Positions 13,999 to 27,202 are shown, counted from the first letter of the stretch. The stretch: 64,000 bases of DNA from Lethocerus indicus (GCA_019843655.1 JACDQD010000004.1:10168001-10232000); one strand, 5' to 3'. Numbers and translations are program-made. The notes: generated by a model not told the origin, from the letters alone.

Positions 13999-14070
13999 AG
14001 CTGTGCGGTGGATTACGAACCGATGGACACGGCTTTTGTTCCCATCTCCCTGCCAGTCTTCGACCAGTTC
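13999..14070 (+). CDS. DCX-EMAP mini-exon B (duplicate of mini-exon A)
   Basis: An ATG at 14023 opens MDTAFVPISLPVFDQF, ending at a GTAAGT donor at 14071. It matches mini-exon A at 14 of 16 residues and 41 of 48 bases. Three changes are synonymous third-position changes, while the intronic flanks have diverged; that pattern suggests selection on the peptide. As in copy A, an in-frame TAG (13996-13998) ends a pyrimidine-rich CTTTCGTAG, so an acceptor with the exon starting at 13999 is possible. The phase is again 0, so A and B are interchangeable when joined to the exon at 19081. I infer alternative promoters or mutually exclusive splicing. Confidence 0.5.
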
Positions 14071-14370
14071 GTAAGTCCATACCAAATATTAGTCGTAGTT
14101 TCTCGGGTAGTAGCCTCTTAGTCGAACCCGGTTTAGCTAGTTGCAATAGCAAGTTATCATTCTCTCAGTATATTTGCACCGATAGTGCACGCCAATAGAA
14201 ACAATGTTTGGATAACATCTTCTCGACTTTTATCAGAAATTTCTGTGCGAATTCCAGTTATTCGGTCTAGAGTACTAGTTTTCATACGACTACGACAAAT
14301 TTATAAATATTTCACGATTTAGGCACGAATTAGTTTCCTACGTCAATCTGGCATGAAGAATAACGGCGCT

Positions 14371-14433
14371 CTGTGATACGGCGCACGACAAATCGAGTAT
14401 TGCAGGCTTTGCCGCATCCTAGCGCCGTATTAC
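14371..14433 (+). repeat. Short dispersed element, copy 2, with inverted ends
   Basis: Matches the copy at 11346-11408 over the GACAAA, GAGTATTG, TTTGCCGCAT and TAGCGCCGTAT blocks. This copy also has inverted ends: GTGATACGGCGC on the left against GCGCCGTATTAC on the right, pairing at nearly every position. It could fold as a hairpin or be a tiny foldback element. Confidence 0.6.
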
Positions 14434-17400
14434 AGCTATGAAGTAATAGTTTTTACGTCATTACGTGGGTTAATTACGTGAGCTTATGTACTGTAAGTGA
14501 ACGCGATTTAGTTTTCAATAGTTCGGAACGATATAATGAAATACACACCATTATTATATAATATTTGGACCGTTTGTTACAGTGGAAAATCATTAGTACA
14601 TGGTATGCACACATAATTCCTCATAGGTCTGCCTCTCTATACTATATATATTTGAAAGATTTGTAAGAAAGGCTTTGGAAGATGTGTAATTGTTGACGAA
14701 ACCGTGAGAGAATTATAAGTAATATACAACTTGATGAGTGGTGGAAATTTCCTTAAGGGGTACAACAAATTAGTTAGGGGGGGATCACATTTGTTGACGC
14801 TTCTTCTGATATACGCTGACGCAGATTTAGTAGATATATGAATATCTAAATCTGTGAAAACCATATGATGAATTTTATAATTATAACGTTTTCAAATAAT
14901 AAATTCTTAAAGATATAAATTTTACGTATTTTTCATTAAGACTTTGTTACTATTAAATGTAGTTGACTGGTACTTATTAACTAGTTATGAAAAAGCCAGA
15001 ATTATTCGTCGCTACAAAAAATACTGATATTATAAAATAAAGGATTATTTTGTTATAACGATGAGTGTTTACTTAAATCGCTTTTAAAGCCGTAAGAATG
15101 GCCAGATTCATATATAAACAGAATCAAAGATCTTAATTATCTTAGGCGTTTAACATAGCACGTTAAAAATTGCAAGATAATAATGCTTATTGTTGAATTG
15201 GAAGAAAAATATGTCAATTGTGTCGATTAAAAATTAATACAGCTCGTCTTTAAACAATAAGAATTCAGGAACGAATCGGATTCACTCGGCGTTTCACCAT
15301 CAACGTGAACTGATTTCTCACCGAGTAGGAAGGGCTATTTCCGTGCTAAATAAATGAACCGTGCAGAGGGAAATGGAAGGGCAGCCCATCGGGGTTGGGG
15401 TTGTATGTTCTGGGCCGGCGCGGCATTGAACTCAATTTCAAATAGTGAGCAATTCATTAGATATTCCGTACTAAATTCTGTGCGCTAAATCCTTCAAGAA
15501 ACCGTGCTACTAGAGATAGCCGCAAACAGAAATCTCGACAAAGTTTATCAGATCTTAGCTATTTTGTCTTTATCCAACAGCTGGGAATTTCGTATGTACT
15601 GATTTTGTAGTACTAACTTATGTCAATCGTTGTTTAATAAGTTGATTTGGCAATTATTAGAGCAATATTCTTTATGTAATTATAAAAAGAAATATTTTTA
15701 TTACTTTTTGTGTACGTTTGTATACTCATTAAACTAATTTAAAATACCTATTAGGAGTGGCATAATTCTAGGAATTTTCAGTTCGACTATCTACTCCTAG
15801 TTTTCAATTTTAATGCTTCAAAACCACATCTAAAGCACTACAAAAATCATTAGGGAGAATAAAAAATAAGAGTCTATTATTAAGACATTCAAATTATAAA
15901 CTGAGTAAGCAGAATGCAACACTCGAGTGGATCATTTTATCAAATCGTAGGCATTTGAAGTAAATGTTGTTTAAACTTAGAATAATAATATTTAGTTTAA
16001 AGTTAAATATCAATTGTGAAATAATAAGAAATAGGAATTAAAAATGTTTTAAGTATAATTAGTGAACATAATAATTAATATAAAAAATAAAAATATCTAA
16101 TAATATCCAGGTGCATAAATTCCACATTACACCAAAATGACTTAAGTACACAATTGTTAATTGGTCATTAACCCGAAGTATTAAAGGGGTAATAGAGGTA
16201 ACGATGAAAACAGATAGATTGTTGTGGGTTATAAAAAAAACCATTTAAAATCCGTTTACTGGGACATCTAACTTTTTTTGTAATAGTCCATGACACGGTG
16301 AAATATTTCTTCTGAAAGAGTTCTTCGGGTAGCGTTTTGCGAGGTGGTAGCACTAGAACTCGAACGACCAGTGGATTCCAGCGTCCAAACGCAAGAACGA
16401 TAAAAGGAAAATGTTCACGACAACCCCAATAATCAACAAACAATTAACCGAGTACGCAATAATTCAGGATGATTTACTGGAAGCGTGAAACATCTTAACA
16501 ACAGTCCATAACTATTACTCATGTACAAATTATTAATTTACAACCGTATTTTAAAACATAACTGGGTCTACGGAATTGAGTTTTGGGGATCCACGTCGTC
16601 TAACTACACCTAACCTACAAAATTAAATCATTCCAATTGGAAAGTCTCATGAATTAACGGCTTCCCGACACAAATCCTTCCATTCAAAACTATCCCATCA
16701 ATCCAATCCTTTGATTCGATAGCTCTCCTCACAATCTTTACGACGAAACGGCCATGTGATTCCGTTACTATCTTACCTACATATTACCGTCGTAATATTA
16801 ATTAATAATGATTATTTTAATGAAATTATTTGTCTAATCGAAGAAAAATAGAATAATTATTAGCGACGACCTGACTAAAACTAAAAACTGTAACGTATTT
16901 TATATTATTCCAAACTTACAGCCCGTATAGGTTTCGAATCCGACGACGACAAATATGCAGGGTTTTTTAAAAATCGGCTCGATTCATCGATTCGCCGAGA
17001 TAATGCGAAAAACAATCGGTGGGCCGAATATTTGTGCCCGATATAATATGGGCTCGTAATCGATGCCTCGTTCTAAGGCGGTTATTTTATTTGTAAATTT
17101 CTGTTTTAATACGGCCCTTTACGAGGGAGTACACGTCCAATTTAAATTGCAAATCCGCCAATAAAGAGTCTCGCGTGTGGCCGGGGGCTGACTCCTATTG
17201 CCTCCCGTTCGACAAAATTGGCCGCGCCTCCCCTCCTCTAATAAGAGGGAGGCATTTTTTTAACCGTATTCACAAAACGTCCACAACTTCTCGCTTGATT
17301 CTTGTTGTTCTGGCTTGTCAATAATTGGAAATCGATCAGAACTGGTCAGGCGTTTAATAAAAATATAAAATGAAAACAGTAAGTTGCATTACTACAGTTA

Positions 17401-17648
17401 TATACTTCCGGTCACCCTTAATGTTATCGTATGAACCGATTCTGGCGGATATGAAGAATCAAATATGTCAAATTCGAAGAATCAAATAAGAACGTCGCAC
17501 GTTCCGCATGTTATTTTGTACACTCCACTCTGGTTATGTTTGTTTTGTTGATGGGTGATATTTTTCTAGTTTATTCTTTGTTTTATTTGACATTTCAAAA
17601 TGTAGTTTTCGGAAAATCTTAAAGATTTTGTTTTTTAAAAAATTTTCA

Positions 17649-17757
17649 GCGTCGCGGTGCTCGCGCACTTAACGAACTTTAGTTGAGTGCATCCCCGCGC
17701 CACTCTCAGGGGGGCGCTAGCATCGCGGTGCTCGTGCACCCAACGAACTTTAGTTAA
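17649..17757 (-). repeat. Inverted fragment of the 71-bp minisatellite family
   Basis: Reading the minus strand gives AACTAAAGTTCGTTGGGTG, GTGCAC, a GCTAGCGCCCC block and a GAGAGTGGCGCGG block. This is about 1.5 units of the repeat at 2632-3008, in the opposite orientation and 15 kb away. Confidence 0.85.
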
Positions 17758-19080
17758 AAACGAAATTTCATAACAAACAATTTCATAATTCATGTACAAG
17801 CAACATAATAAACGAAAAAATAAATTGATGCTATATTCGCCCCGCTAATATTACTAAATAACCTCACCCCTTTGATAATCCGATAATCCGACAGACTTTC
17901 CAAAATTCCAATTAACAAAATCCCTCCCAACCCAAGGAAGACAAACAACATCCCGAAAAACACAATAACAACACACATATATAATATATAAACATGACAA
18001 ACAGACAAACACCACATTTGAGCACCTGTCATTTGACAGTGACACGCCCAAAAAACAGGAGGATGCCCAAAAACCATCCAAAGTACCAAAGTGACTAACA
18101 CCGCCACTGAAGATGGCGAGCAGCCGAAACCGGTCTAGGAAAAGACCAAACCAGCGAGAGGAGACAGAAACACACGAAATCTACTGTAATAATTGTTGTG
18201 GTAGACAATGACTACCACCCTCCCTGATTTGAATTGTGCTAAATGAATTGCTTAAGAATAGTTTTTGCAAAAATTGCTCGAGGTATTTGAGACGCATACA
18301 ATTCCGTGTTTTGCTGCGCTTAAATGAGCGGCGTCTTACACAACAAGAAACGGATTGTAGTCACGATAAAAATACATCTCAATTTTTATCCCTCAGTTAG
18401 TCAGGAGAAAGGCAAATATCCAAAAAAAAATCAAGAGCCTCGGTTTGTCGTGAGAGGCCAAAAGAAAAATAAATAAAAACGATACCCTGGAAATAATAAG
18501 GAGCCAATCACTTCCCGGCTCCCCATTCTACCAACATCAACTATACCAGTTTTCGCTTTTCCCGTTCTTGTTATTTAACATTTTACTTTGCCAGTTATAT
18601 GATATATACCCAATGTCATATGCACAACCATCCTTACGGATTAGAGCAGTACAATTCATGTACAATTGACGATAATGTTATATTTATTATTGGTAACGGT
18701 CTAATGACGAAAAGTACGGCCAGAGGCAGCTCAGCAGAAAGATGTTTATGTTTGTTTTTATTTTTGTTTAAAACTCGTTTATTTGTCAAATACGACTATA
18801 TTGTATTAGTGTACTATTTGTGATGTCGTTATTAGAAAGATCATTCTTATAAGAATATAATGCTTAAGAGTTTCCCGAAAATTAACCTCATTCCCATCGC
18901 TGTAAGCCATGTCCTCAGAATGGAAGCTGTGAAAATGTTTTACCCTGGCCATAAATTGATTAATGAGGAACTTGGCACCCAATTTGCGATATGTTATTCC
19001 ATACTTGATGCTCCCCGGTATGTTTCTAATCACACTTGCGGGTGTACGCGATATAAATTGAATTGGGTGTTTTGTTGCAG

Positions 19081-22000
19081 AACGCCAGCTACGGTAAAAA
19101 AAACGGAGTGTGGTACGCCCAGGGTGGAGCCGGCGGCGGCGGCGGGTGGAACAAGTCAAACAGCGGTAGCAGGAAACACTCGTTGGTTGAGGCCGAACTA
19201 CCGCCCCCGGGAGGCGGTAGGACATCTCCGAAACCAAATTCGGGACGAGTCATCAGGATTATCAACAATTTGGACCACACTATACAGGTGCTCGTAGTCT
19301 CATATCGCGTCATTAATACGGAACCAGTTAAAGCGCCGAAATGTCGGAAGCAGACCACCACCCAGAGTAGACATTTCCACAACTTAACTGTCCCAGATGG
19401 GGACAGATAGGGTTCGATACCTGCTGTCCGAGGTTCTCTACACACTATTACGCGGTCTTACCAAAAGTTAGACTCTGTCTTTGTTTATCTTTATTTAATA
19501 CAAGCGATGTAATAATATATTTACCCATATCCCGATCAGGTAGGCATAGAACACGCTTTAAACCTGCATTATAATTTTACTCGAGCCAGTCATATTTATA
19601 TCGATAAACTAATTGTTTACGCGAAAAATTTTCCCTTTATCATTCGATAGGCATTACTTAAATAAGATTTATTCGTGTATGGGTAATTAATTGCCGAGGA
19701 ACGGTTTACACTTTCGGTTATTTATTTAACTTTTCGGTTTCTTCCTGTTTCAGTGTCGGGTTCTACTAAATCTAAGAACGACCCAACCTTTCGAAGAGGT
19801 AGTCGAGGACCTCGGCCAAGTTTTGAAAATGAATGGGGCGAAAAGAATGTTTACGGTATCCGGTCAAGAGGTAGGTTAAAAATAAGAATAAGCTGTTTCC
19901 TCGGTATAGTGTGAGTATGTACATTTACGTACATAGGAACTAACAAACATAATACAAGCATAAAGCAATTATGTTGTTAAATATTAAAGGAACATACGCA
20001 TTTGTTATAGAAATATACTATCATCTAGGAAATAAATTTTCAAAGTTACCTTCTAAGTGCTGTGTGAAAATAAATTAACACCATTGAAAGTATATTAATA
20101 GGCCAAATGATGTAACAAAGAATCACCATATTATTGAAACATCATTGTTTCCGGGAAAATATTAAAAAATTCTCTTTCCAAGCGGAAATGAGAATGGATT
20201 CGGTGTGAGAAAACTAACGCTGGAAATTCTGGAGCGCTGTTCCTCTCGATGTTCCTTCTACCCTTCTCTCACTTTACGAATACTTCTTAGCGAGCGGAAA
20301 GAGGAAAATTCATTCTTCCTCCTTCCGCTCCCTCTTCTTTTTATACTCCTCTCCGATAGGAATATACGCAGAGGACATCAACTCTAATTCTATTTCGATC
20401 GGGATGTGTCCGGTAGGTGAGGAGCTTCTCGCAACTGCGGAACGAGTTCGCGGACGTGGACACGTTCTACCTGGGAGGTGTGATGGGATCGCCGGTGAGG
20501 AGGAGCAGGTCCAGGGGCGCCATAGCGGTGAGTGAGCCGCTGGTTAACGGGGGAGGCGCTTTGGTACGCCGCCGAGCCAGGAGCAAGAGCAGACCTCGCA
20601 ACCTCTACGTCGAACCGGACATCATCAGGGGTCCTCCCACAGGCGAGTCTACCCTTCTATAGACCTGCCTTTCCCCCTATTTTCACGGCTTATCGTTATC
20701 CACTACCGAGAATATAACATCTGCCTTCCTATGACAAGGATCTAAAACTCATAATAATTGCAATCAGTGTAATTGCCACAAGGTCTCTCAAAGTTTCAAT
20801 CTGAATTACCATTTTGATTATGGCTCAATTGTTTTTCTCTATAAAATCTATCTTCTATCTAAAGTATTTAGATGATAATTTTTTACGCCAGACAAAAATA
20901 GACTTATATGAAAACAAGTAATTTATTTTGTTATTGTATTGTACTCTGATAATGTATGAAAAAAATTATTACCATTTTTACTTACTGAAAAAACTGTGCT
21001 TTTTATAGATTACACGTTGCTGGAGGTTTTGAAGGAAGAACCCATTAGGGTGACAATAAGAGGGATGAGAAAAACTTTTTATCCTCCTCTTCACCACCCT
21101 CCGCAAGATAATTCACCTCCCGAAAAGAGACTAGTACTAGACTGGGTGTATCCTTTGAAACAATTCTGTCATAATATTTATGTTACAAAATATATAACTA
21201 TGTTAAAACATTTCACATCTTCTGTGTTCTGTTTTACATTTCGGGTGAGTAACTAAGCTATTATTTGTTTCGATGTTTTTATTTATACTATACACTTTAC
21301 TTATACAGCGAAAAAACGAGGTTCTTGAATTTTTATTTTAAATACGCTCACTGTTTTTCCTTGACTGCTCACAAAGATTTGGATACAGAGGAATAGATTC
21401 TAAGAGAAATTTGTGGGTTCTCCCAACAGGAGAGTTACTATATTTTGTCGCTGCAGTAGCAGTTTTATACGATAGAGATGAAGAATCTCAAAGGCATTAT
21501 ACTGGTCATACTGAAGATATTCAATGGTACAATAATAGTTATTGTATTATATTATTTTTAATGTTTCATCTTTAAAATTTCATCTTATTTAGATAAGACA
21601 CCTTGAATGTCAGCTTGTCCTGACAATTCAAATCAGTAAAAACTGACTGTTTTGTACTGTAATATCTGTACAGCATGGAGCTTCATCCATCACGAGAGAT
21701 GGTAGCATCAGGCCAAAGAGCAGGAAGGAATAGAAAAACTCAAGCTCATATTCGAATCTGGAGCACTGAAACACTGCTTACACTTTATGTATTTGGAATG
21801 GGAGAGTTTGAAGTTGGTGTCTCAGCTGTTGCATTTTCACAACTTGTAAGTACTAATAGATTTTATCGAAGAAGCCTTTATATAATGATAAAGTTACATA
21901 AAAGACCCAAAAAAGATAAAGATGAAATCCTTTAATATTAGAGTGAGTAGAATTATCATTTTCAGAAAATGATTCTGGCTATATATACAGTATGTATACT

Positions 22001-25000
22001 AAGAAGTAATTATGACCCTGTATTTCGTACAAATTTCAAATTTACAATTTTAATCACTTTGTTATGGCGTTCTATCTTCGGTGGTATTATTGTACAATAA
22101 GTACAATTGTACTAGCTGGTACTAGCTTTTGAACTGTCATGTTCCACATACATACTCACAAAGAAGCAAATGCATTTATACAAACTACTACAAGCATGAC
22201 TATCATAATAGAGAGTATTCAATGGTAAAATTCTGCTATACTAATTACTGTGCTCGGAGGGTCCCCTGAGAAAGCAGATGTATTATTTAAAAAAAAGTAC
22301 TGTCCAAATTGTTTACACCACTGGTTTCACACTTATTTGAAATATTTGTATTTTCAGAATGGAGGGAGTTATGTATTAGCCGTAGATGGAGGAAGAGAGC
22401 GAATATTATCTGTATGGCAGTGGCAGTGGGGTCATTTACTGGGCAAAGTAGCTGTTAGTATACGTTTGTGTTATAATTAATTTAGAATAAAAATATACCA
22501 GTCATCTATAGATATTTTTGGTTCCAATAATTTTATTACAACAAAACATTGAATAGTTTGATTAACTGCAATGTATTATTCTCAAAGAATCAAAATATTA
22601 TTGTATGATACTGAGTCTCTTAATTCGAAAATATAACTGTTGGTCTCATATAATTATTCAACTAATTCTGTACCATCAGTTCATCTATGAATTATTCAGT
22701 TTCATTATACATTCAGAAGCTGATACTAATTCCAGACAAGTGACTTATAATAATATTTTATCCTCTTTATTATAATGGGGTAAGAAGGATTACACATTCT
22801 AATTGTCCCATCTCACCTGTGAAAAGTAGAGAAAGTAAAGTTAATATGTTACATATGAAACTTGTTTCACATAATATTTTCATTTATTTAATCATTTTAT
22901 TATAGACAATGCAAGAGGAATTAACAGGAGCAGCATTTCATCCATTAGATGACAATCTTCTTATTACTCATGGAAAGGGACATCTTACATTTTGGACAAG
23001 GAGAAAAGATGGATACTTTGAAAGAACAGATATTATTAAACCTGTAAGTCTATTCAAATATTTGTTCTTTTTGGAAAAAGATAAACAAAATAAATAAATA
23101 GATGTAATATTGTTGAAACCTAATCTGTTTTCAGCCATCAAGAACACACATAACTTGTCTCCAGTTTGAACAAGATGGTGATGTAGTTACAGCAGATGGA
23201 GATGGATTTGTAACAATCTACTCTGTTGACAGTGAGGGTGCCTACTTTGTTAGAATGGAATTTGAGGTGCAATGAATTTATTTTATAATCATAAAATAAT
23301 CATTGTTTTTACATTCAAGTTAATCTACTTTATTTTTGTGATATTATTTGAATTTACTTTTATTATGTTCTATTGTTATTTGTTTTATTATTTTCATTAT
23401 TTTATATTGTTTTATTTAATATTGTTTTATTTCTTATTTTTCTTTTATTGCAATATTTTCAGAAGTTTTATATTGATAGATTGTTGGCTACTTGATGTTC
23501 TTCTTTCGATAATAGTTTTGTCTTACAACTTATGCAATGTGGCTGGTAAGTTAAATTCCCATGTTTAGAAAGATTTTTTTCTACAATATATGTTTTTTCA
23601 GTTCAGATATAATTTACTACATTAAATTACGATTGTAAATATGAAAATTAAATTGTTAAACATTAAGTAATTTGATAAGAGTACATCTCTTTTCTTGTGT
23701 ATATTGGTAATTTAATTAATAAGCAATTAATAATAAGTGAGATAGTATCCAATCATTCAATTGTGTTTCTTTACGTAACGAATTAGATCTCTACATTTCT
23801 TCCTTTGGCCTTATCATTCACATTCAATATATACATATTATGGTACTTAAACTATCATAACATTAACCCAACTATCTCCCTTAGGGGTAAGTTACTCAAA
23901 TGACTAACCAAAGGATGTTATATGGATATATCTAATTACTATATCTTGTTGCTTATTAAAAATTAACTAACTGTGAATATTTGTAATTTCCCTTAGGCCC
24001 ATAATAAGGGAATAAGTTCACTTGTAATGCTTTCTGAAGGCACATTACTGTCAGGGGGAGAAAAGGATCGCAAGATTGTTGCATGGGATTCAATACAAAA
24101 CTATAAGAAAATTACGGAAACAAAGGTATTTTATATAATTTTTGCTGTCATTAAATAATAAAATGAAATATCCATTAATTCTTGTGTATTATTAAGTTTA
24201 ATAATTTCATTATTGTTATCATAATTTTAAGGACTATCAATTACATAATTTAGGTACATAACATGAAACCATAATTGTGCCAAAAATAAAAACTGAAAGA
24301 AAAAATTAATTACATGATTCTAAATTTGATCAAGTACTATAAACATTTATTAAGACTGAATATAGACATTACAAAAATAAGTTTTTTAATAGTAAAAGAA
24401 CAATATAAAAAATGTTTTCTTCAAGTTACCTGAAGCAGCTGGTGGAGTCAGAAGTATTTACCCCCAACGGCCAGGAAGAAATGATGGAAACATTTATGTT
24501 GGAACAACTAAGAACAATATAATGGAAGGCTCTGTTCAACGAAGATTTAATCAGGTAAGAATTTTATCACTTTGGTTATTCCCCTTTATCAATAATTACA
24601 ACATATTTTATTAAATATTTTTATCCATGAAATAATAAATAATAACGAGCAATATACCAAAGCTACCCATGAAAATTGCACATTTCATTTTATACACATT
24701 GACTTTTATATTAAAAATGAAACATTTACATTGAATTTTCAGGACTATTCATGTTAGACTGTGGAAGCATTAATTACAAATCTAGAGTCAAATTGCTGTC
24801 TAGATTTACATTGTTATGATTCTTAAAATATTTAATGTAACAGAAATTTTTCATGTTTATTCATTAAATCGTCTTTCTAAATGTGTTTCTAAAATGTGTT
24901 TGTCTGCAAGGTATGCAGCTATCATTTCATGTTGGATAGTCAAGTAGTTTTCTTACTATATGCAACAGGTTGTGTTTGGACATGGGAGGCAATTATGGGG

Positions 25001-26617
25001 TCTAGCAGTTCATCCAGATGATGAACTCTTTGCCACTGCAGGTCACGACAAGAATATTGCACTTTGGAAGAAGCACAAACTAATGTGGACAACACAGGTA
25101 TCAAAATATTTAAAATTAGCATATTAGTTTTATGTTCACTGCTATTGGTAGTAGAATGCAAGAGCATTTCAGGATAAACTTTAGTCTATGGCACTTCTTA
25201 GAGGGAAGAAATTTCTCAATTTTCCAATGATAATATTAGACATAATATTAAACATTGCAGTTTACTTCAGTTAGAATAACTTGGTAGTTCTATACCCTAG
25301 ACTTTTATGTTCACCTATATCTTTCTTTATCATCTTCATGACACAACTTTAACTTAAAACTGATCTTTTGAATTAATTACTAGTTTACTAATAATTCGTG
25401 TCACGTGGATATAGTTTATCTATTGTGATGATTTTAAAACAGGTTTGTTAACTTCATAATTGTCTACGCACATTAATTTCAGTTTCTTGAAATTTATTTT
25501 TTCTAAATTTATGTTTATAATGAAAATTGCTGTCATCACTGAAAAATCTTGCATATATGCTACCAAGTTGCATATTCTAGTTAGTGATAGCTTGATATCA
25601 ATCTGTTCATTCAATTAGAGTTATCCCAGAACCATTTTATTTTTAAATGAATGTCATGAAAAGTTATTGATGTATTACAGGTAACGCATGAATGTATTTC
25701 ATTGAGTTTCCACCCATTTGGTGTAGCACTAGCTGCTGGCTCTACAGAGGGTCACCTTGTTGTACTAAATGCTGAAACAGGTGCAATGATCACAACTGTT
25801 AGAGTCTGTGGATCACCTCTCACATGTCTCGGTTATAACCCAGGTACATCAACTGAATAGGCATCTACATTTAATATTCAAAAATGTTAAATTTTAGTTG
25901 CAGTACAATTAATAATTATTTAATATACAATCATTTTGAATTATTTCCAGCTGGTGACATGCTTGCCATAGCATCACAAAATGGTAGTGTTTATCTCTTC
26001 CGGGTAAGCAGGGATGGCTACAGTTATAAGAAACTTAATAAAATCCGTGGTGGACAACCATTGATTCAAATGGATTGGAGTTCAGATGCCAATTATATAC
26101 AAACAGTAACAGCAGACTACGATCTCACTTACTGTAATTCTATGCTTCATTAAAATTATAAATCTATAAATATTTTAAGATTATTTTATTCAAGCTAATA
26201 CCAATTTTTTGTATACAAATCTATTACTGATGTATGTAGAAACTAATATCATTTTCACATTAAGCATATTTTTAAGTGCATAACGGCATACAAGCATATA
26301 ATTGCACTATATAAGCACTGAGAAAAAATAACATATTTTTATTTTTTGAAAACACTGAATAATTATTATTAATTAATACGTATATATGAGTGCTACAGAT
26401 ATATGACATTATTAATTATACACTTTTTTACTTTATTTATTTATATTGTGAAAATTATTGTGTAAATTTGTGCTCATATTTAATGGTCTTCTTTTTCAGG
26501 GGATGTAAAAACACTAACTGCTGAGAAGAGCCCAATTGCAATGAAAGATGTGAAGTGGTACACCCACAATTGTACTGTAGGATTCATGATTGCTGGTAGG
26601 TAATTTTGTTGCAATTT

Positions 26618-26672
<55 letters not shown>

Positions 26673-27202
26673 ACAGAAACAAACTATTCCTTTGTTAAAT
26701 TACAAAGAGAACACGGCATTTGAATAAAATATTCTCTTATAAATATATGAATGTAATTGAATATAATAATAGAATAGTATAATTCTACATTTTAATGATA
26801 TATTGTAATTTTAAGGTATTTGGAATAATCGTTACTATCCAATGACATCATTAATTTCCACCGTCAGCAGATCTGCTGCTCATGACCTCTTAGTAGCAGG
26901 AGACACTGAAGGATACTTAAGACTGTTCAGGTAAGAAGTACAAATGTTTTTATTGATAAATGCGTTTATAATTAATATAAAATTAAATAGAGTAATATTT
27001 TTTACATTTTAATTCTGCCTTTTGTAAACTATACAAATTATTTTATAGATATCCTTGCCTGAGCCAGAAAGCTGAATATAATGAAGAGAAAGTTTATAGT
27101 TTACAAATAGCTGCAGCAAGGTTCCTTTTCAATGATAGAAATGTTGTATCTGTTGGGGGTACTGATGCTTCTCTAATGCTATGGGACCTTGTAGACGATT
27201 GA
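19081..27202 (+). CDS. DCX-EMAP: Doublecortin-domain EMAP protein (DCX-EMAP)
   Basis: Microtubule-binding protein that in Drosophila sits in the cilia of mechanosensory neurons. Exons: 19081-19287, 19754-19870, 20417-20642, 21009-21147, 21377-21526, 21674-21845, 22358-22453, 22906-23043, 23135-23266, 23997-24125, 24426-24554, 24969-25097, 25681-25843, 25951-26133, 26500-26595, 26816-26930, 27049-27202. They join in frame to 824 codons plus TGA. In order: a Gly-rich start ([16 protein letters not shown]); a doublecortin domain at about 58-130 (RVIRIINN to [18 protein letters not shown]); an Arg/Ser-rich linker; a HELP motif at about 184-260 ([31 protein letters not shown]); then WD40 repeats to the end (LMLWDLVDD). 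Intron 3 has a GC donor. The start codon is not in these exons and may come from a mini-exon near 13.5-14.1 kb. The usual first doublecortin domain was not found. Confidence 0.92.
26621..26669. repeat. (AT)n microsatellite
   Basis: AT tract of about 24 units in DCX-EMAP intron 15, beginning about 25 bp after the donor at 26596. Confidence 0.95.

Larger units (their letters stand above)
14071..19080 (+). other. Presumed long intron of DCX-EMAP
   Basis: Five kilobases without a supportable exon lie between mini-exon B and the first certain DCX-EMAP exon. The stretch contains the second copy of the short dispersed element (14371-14433), a tRNA-promoter-like B box on the minus strand near 16350-16370, a reverse-oriented piece of the 71-bp minisatellite (17649-17757) and a transposon-tail-like motif at 18106-18136. 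The first doublecortin domain expected in DCX-EMAP was not found here. Confidence 0.4.

Noticed and set aside
17790..18107. Hydrophobic 105-codon minus-strand frame
   Set aside because: Starts with GTG rather than ATG and sits next to a transposon-tail-like motif; probably repeat sequence.
18860..19297. 145-codon plus-strand frame overlapping the first DCX-EMAP exon
   Set aside because: Out of frame with the doublecortin exon; the exon frame has the family match and the TTGCAG acceptor.
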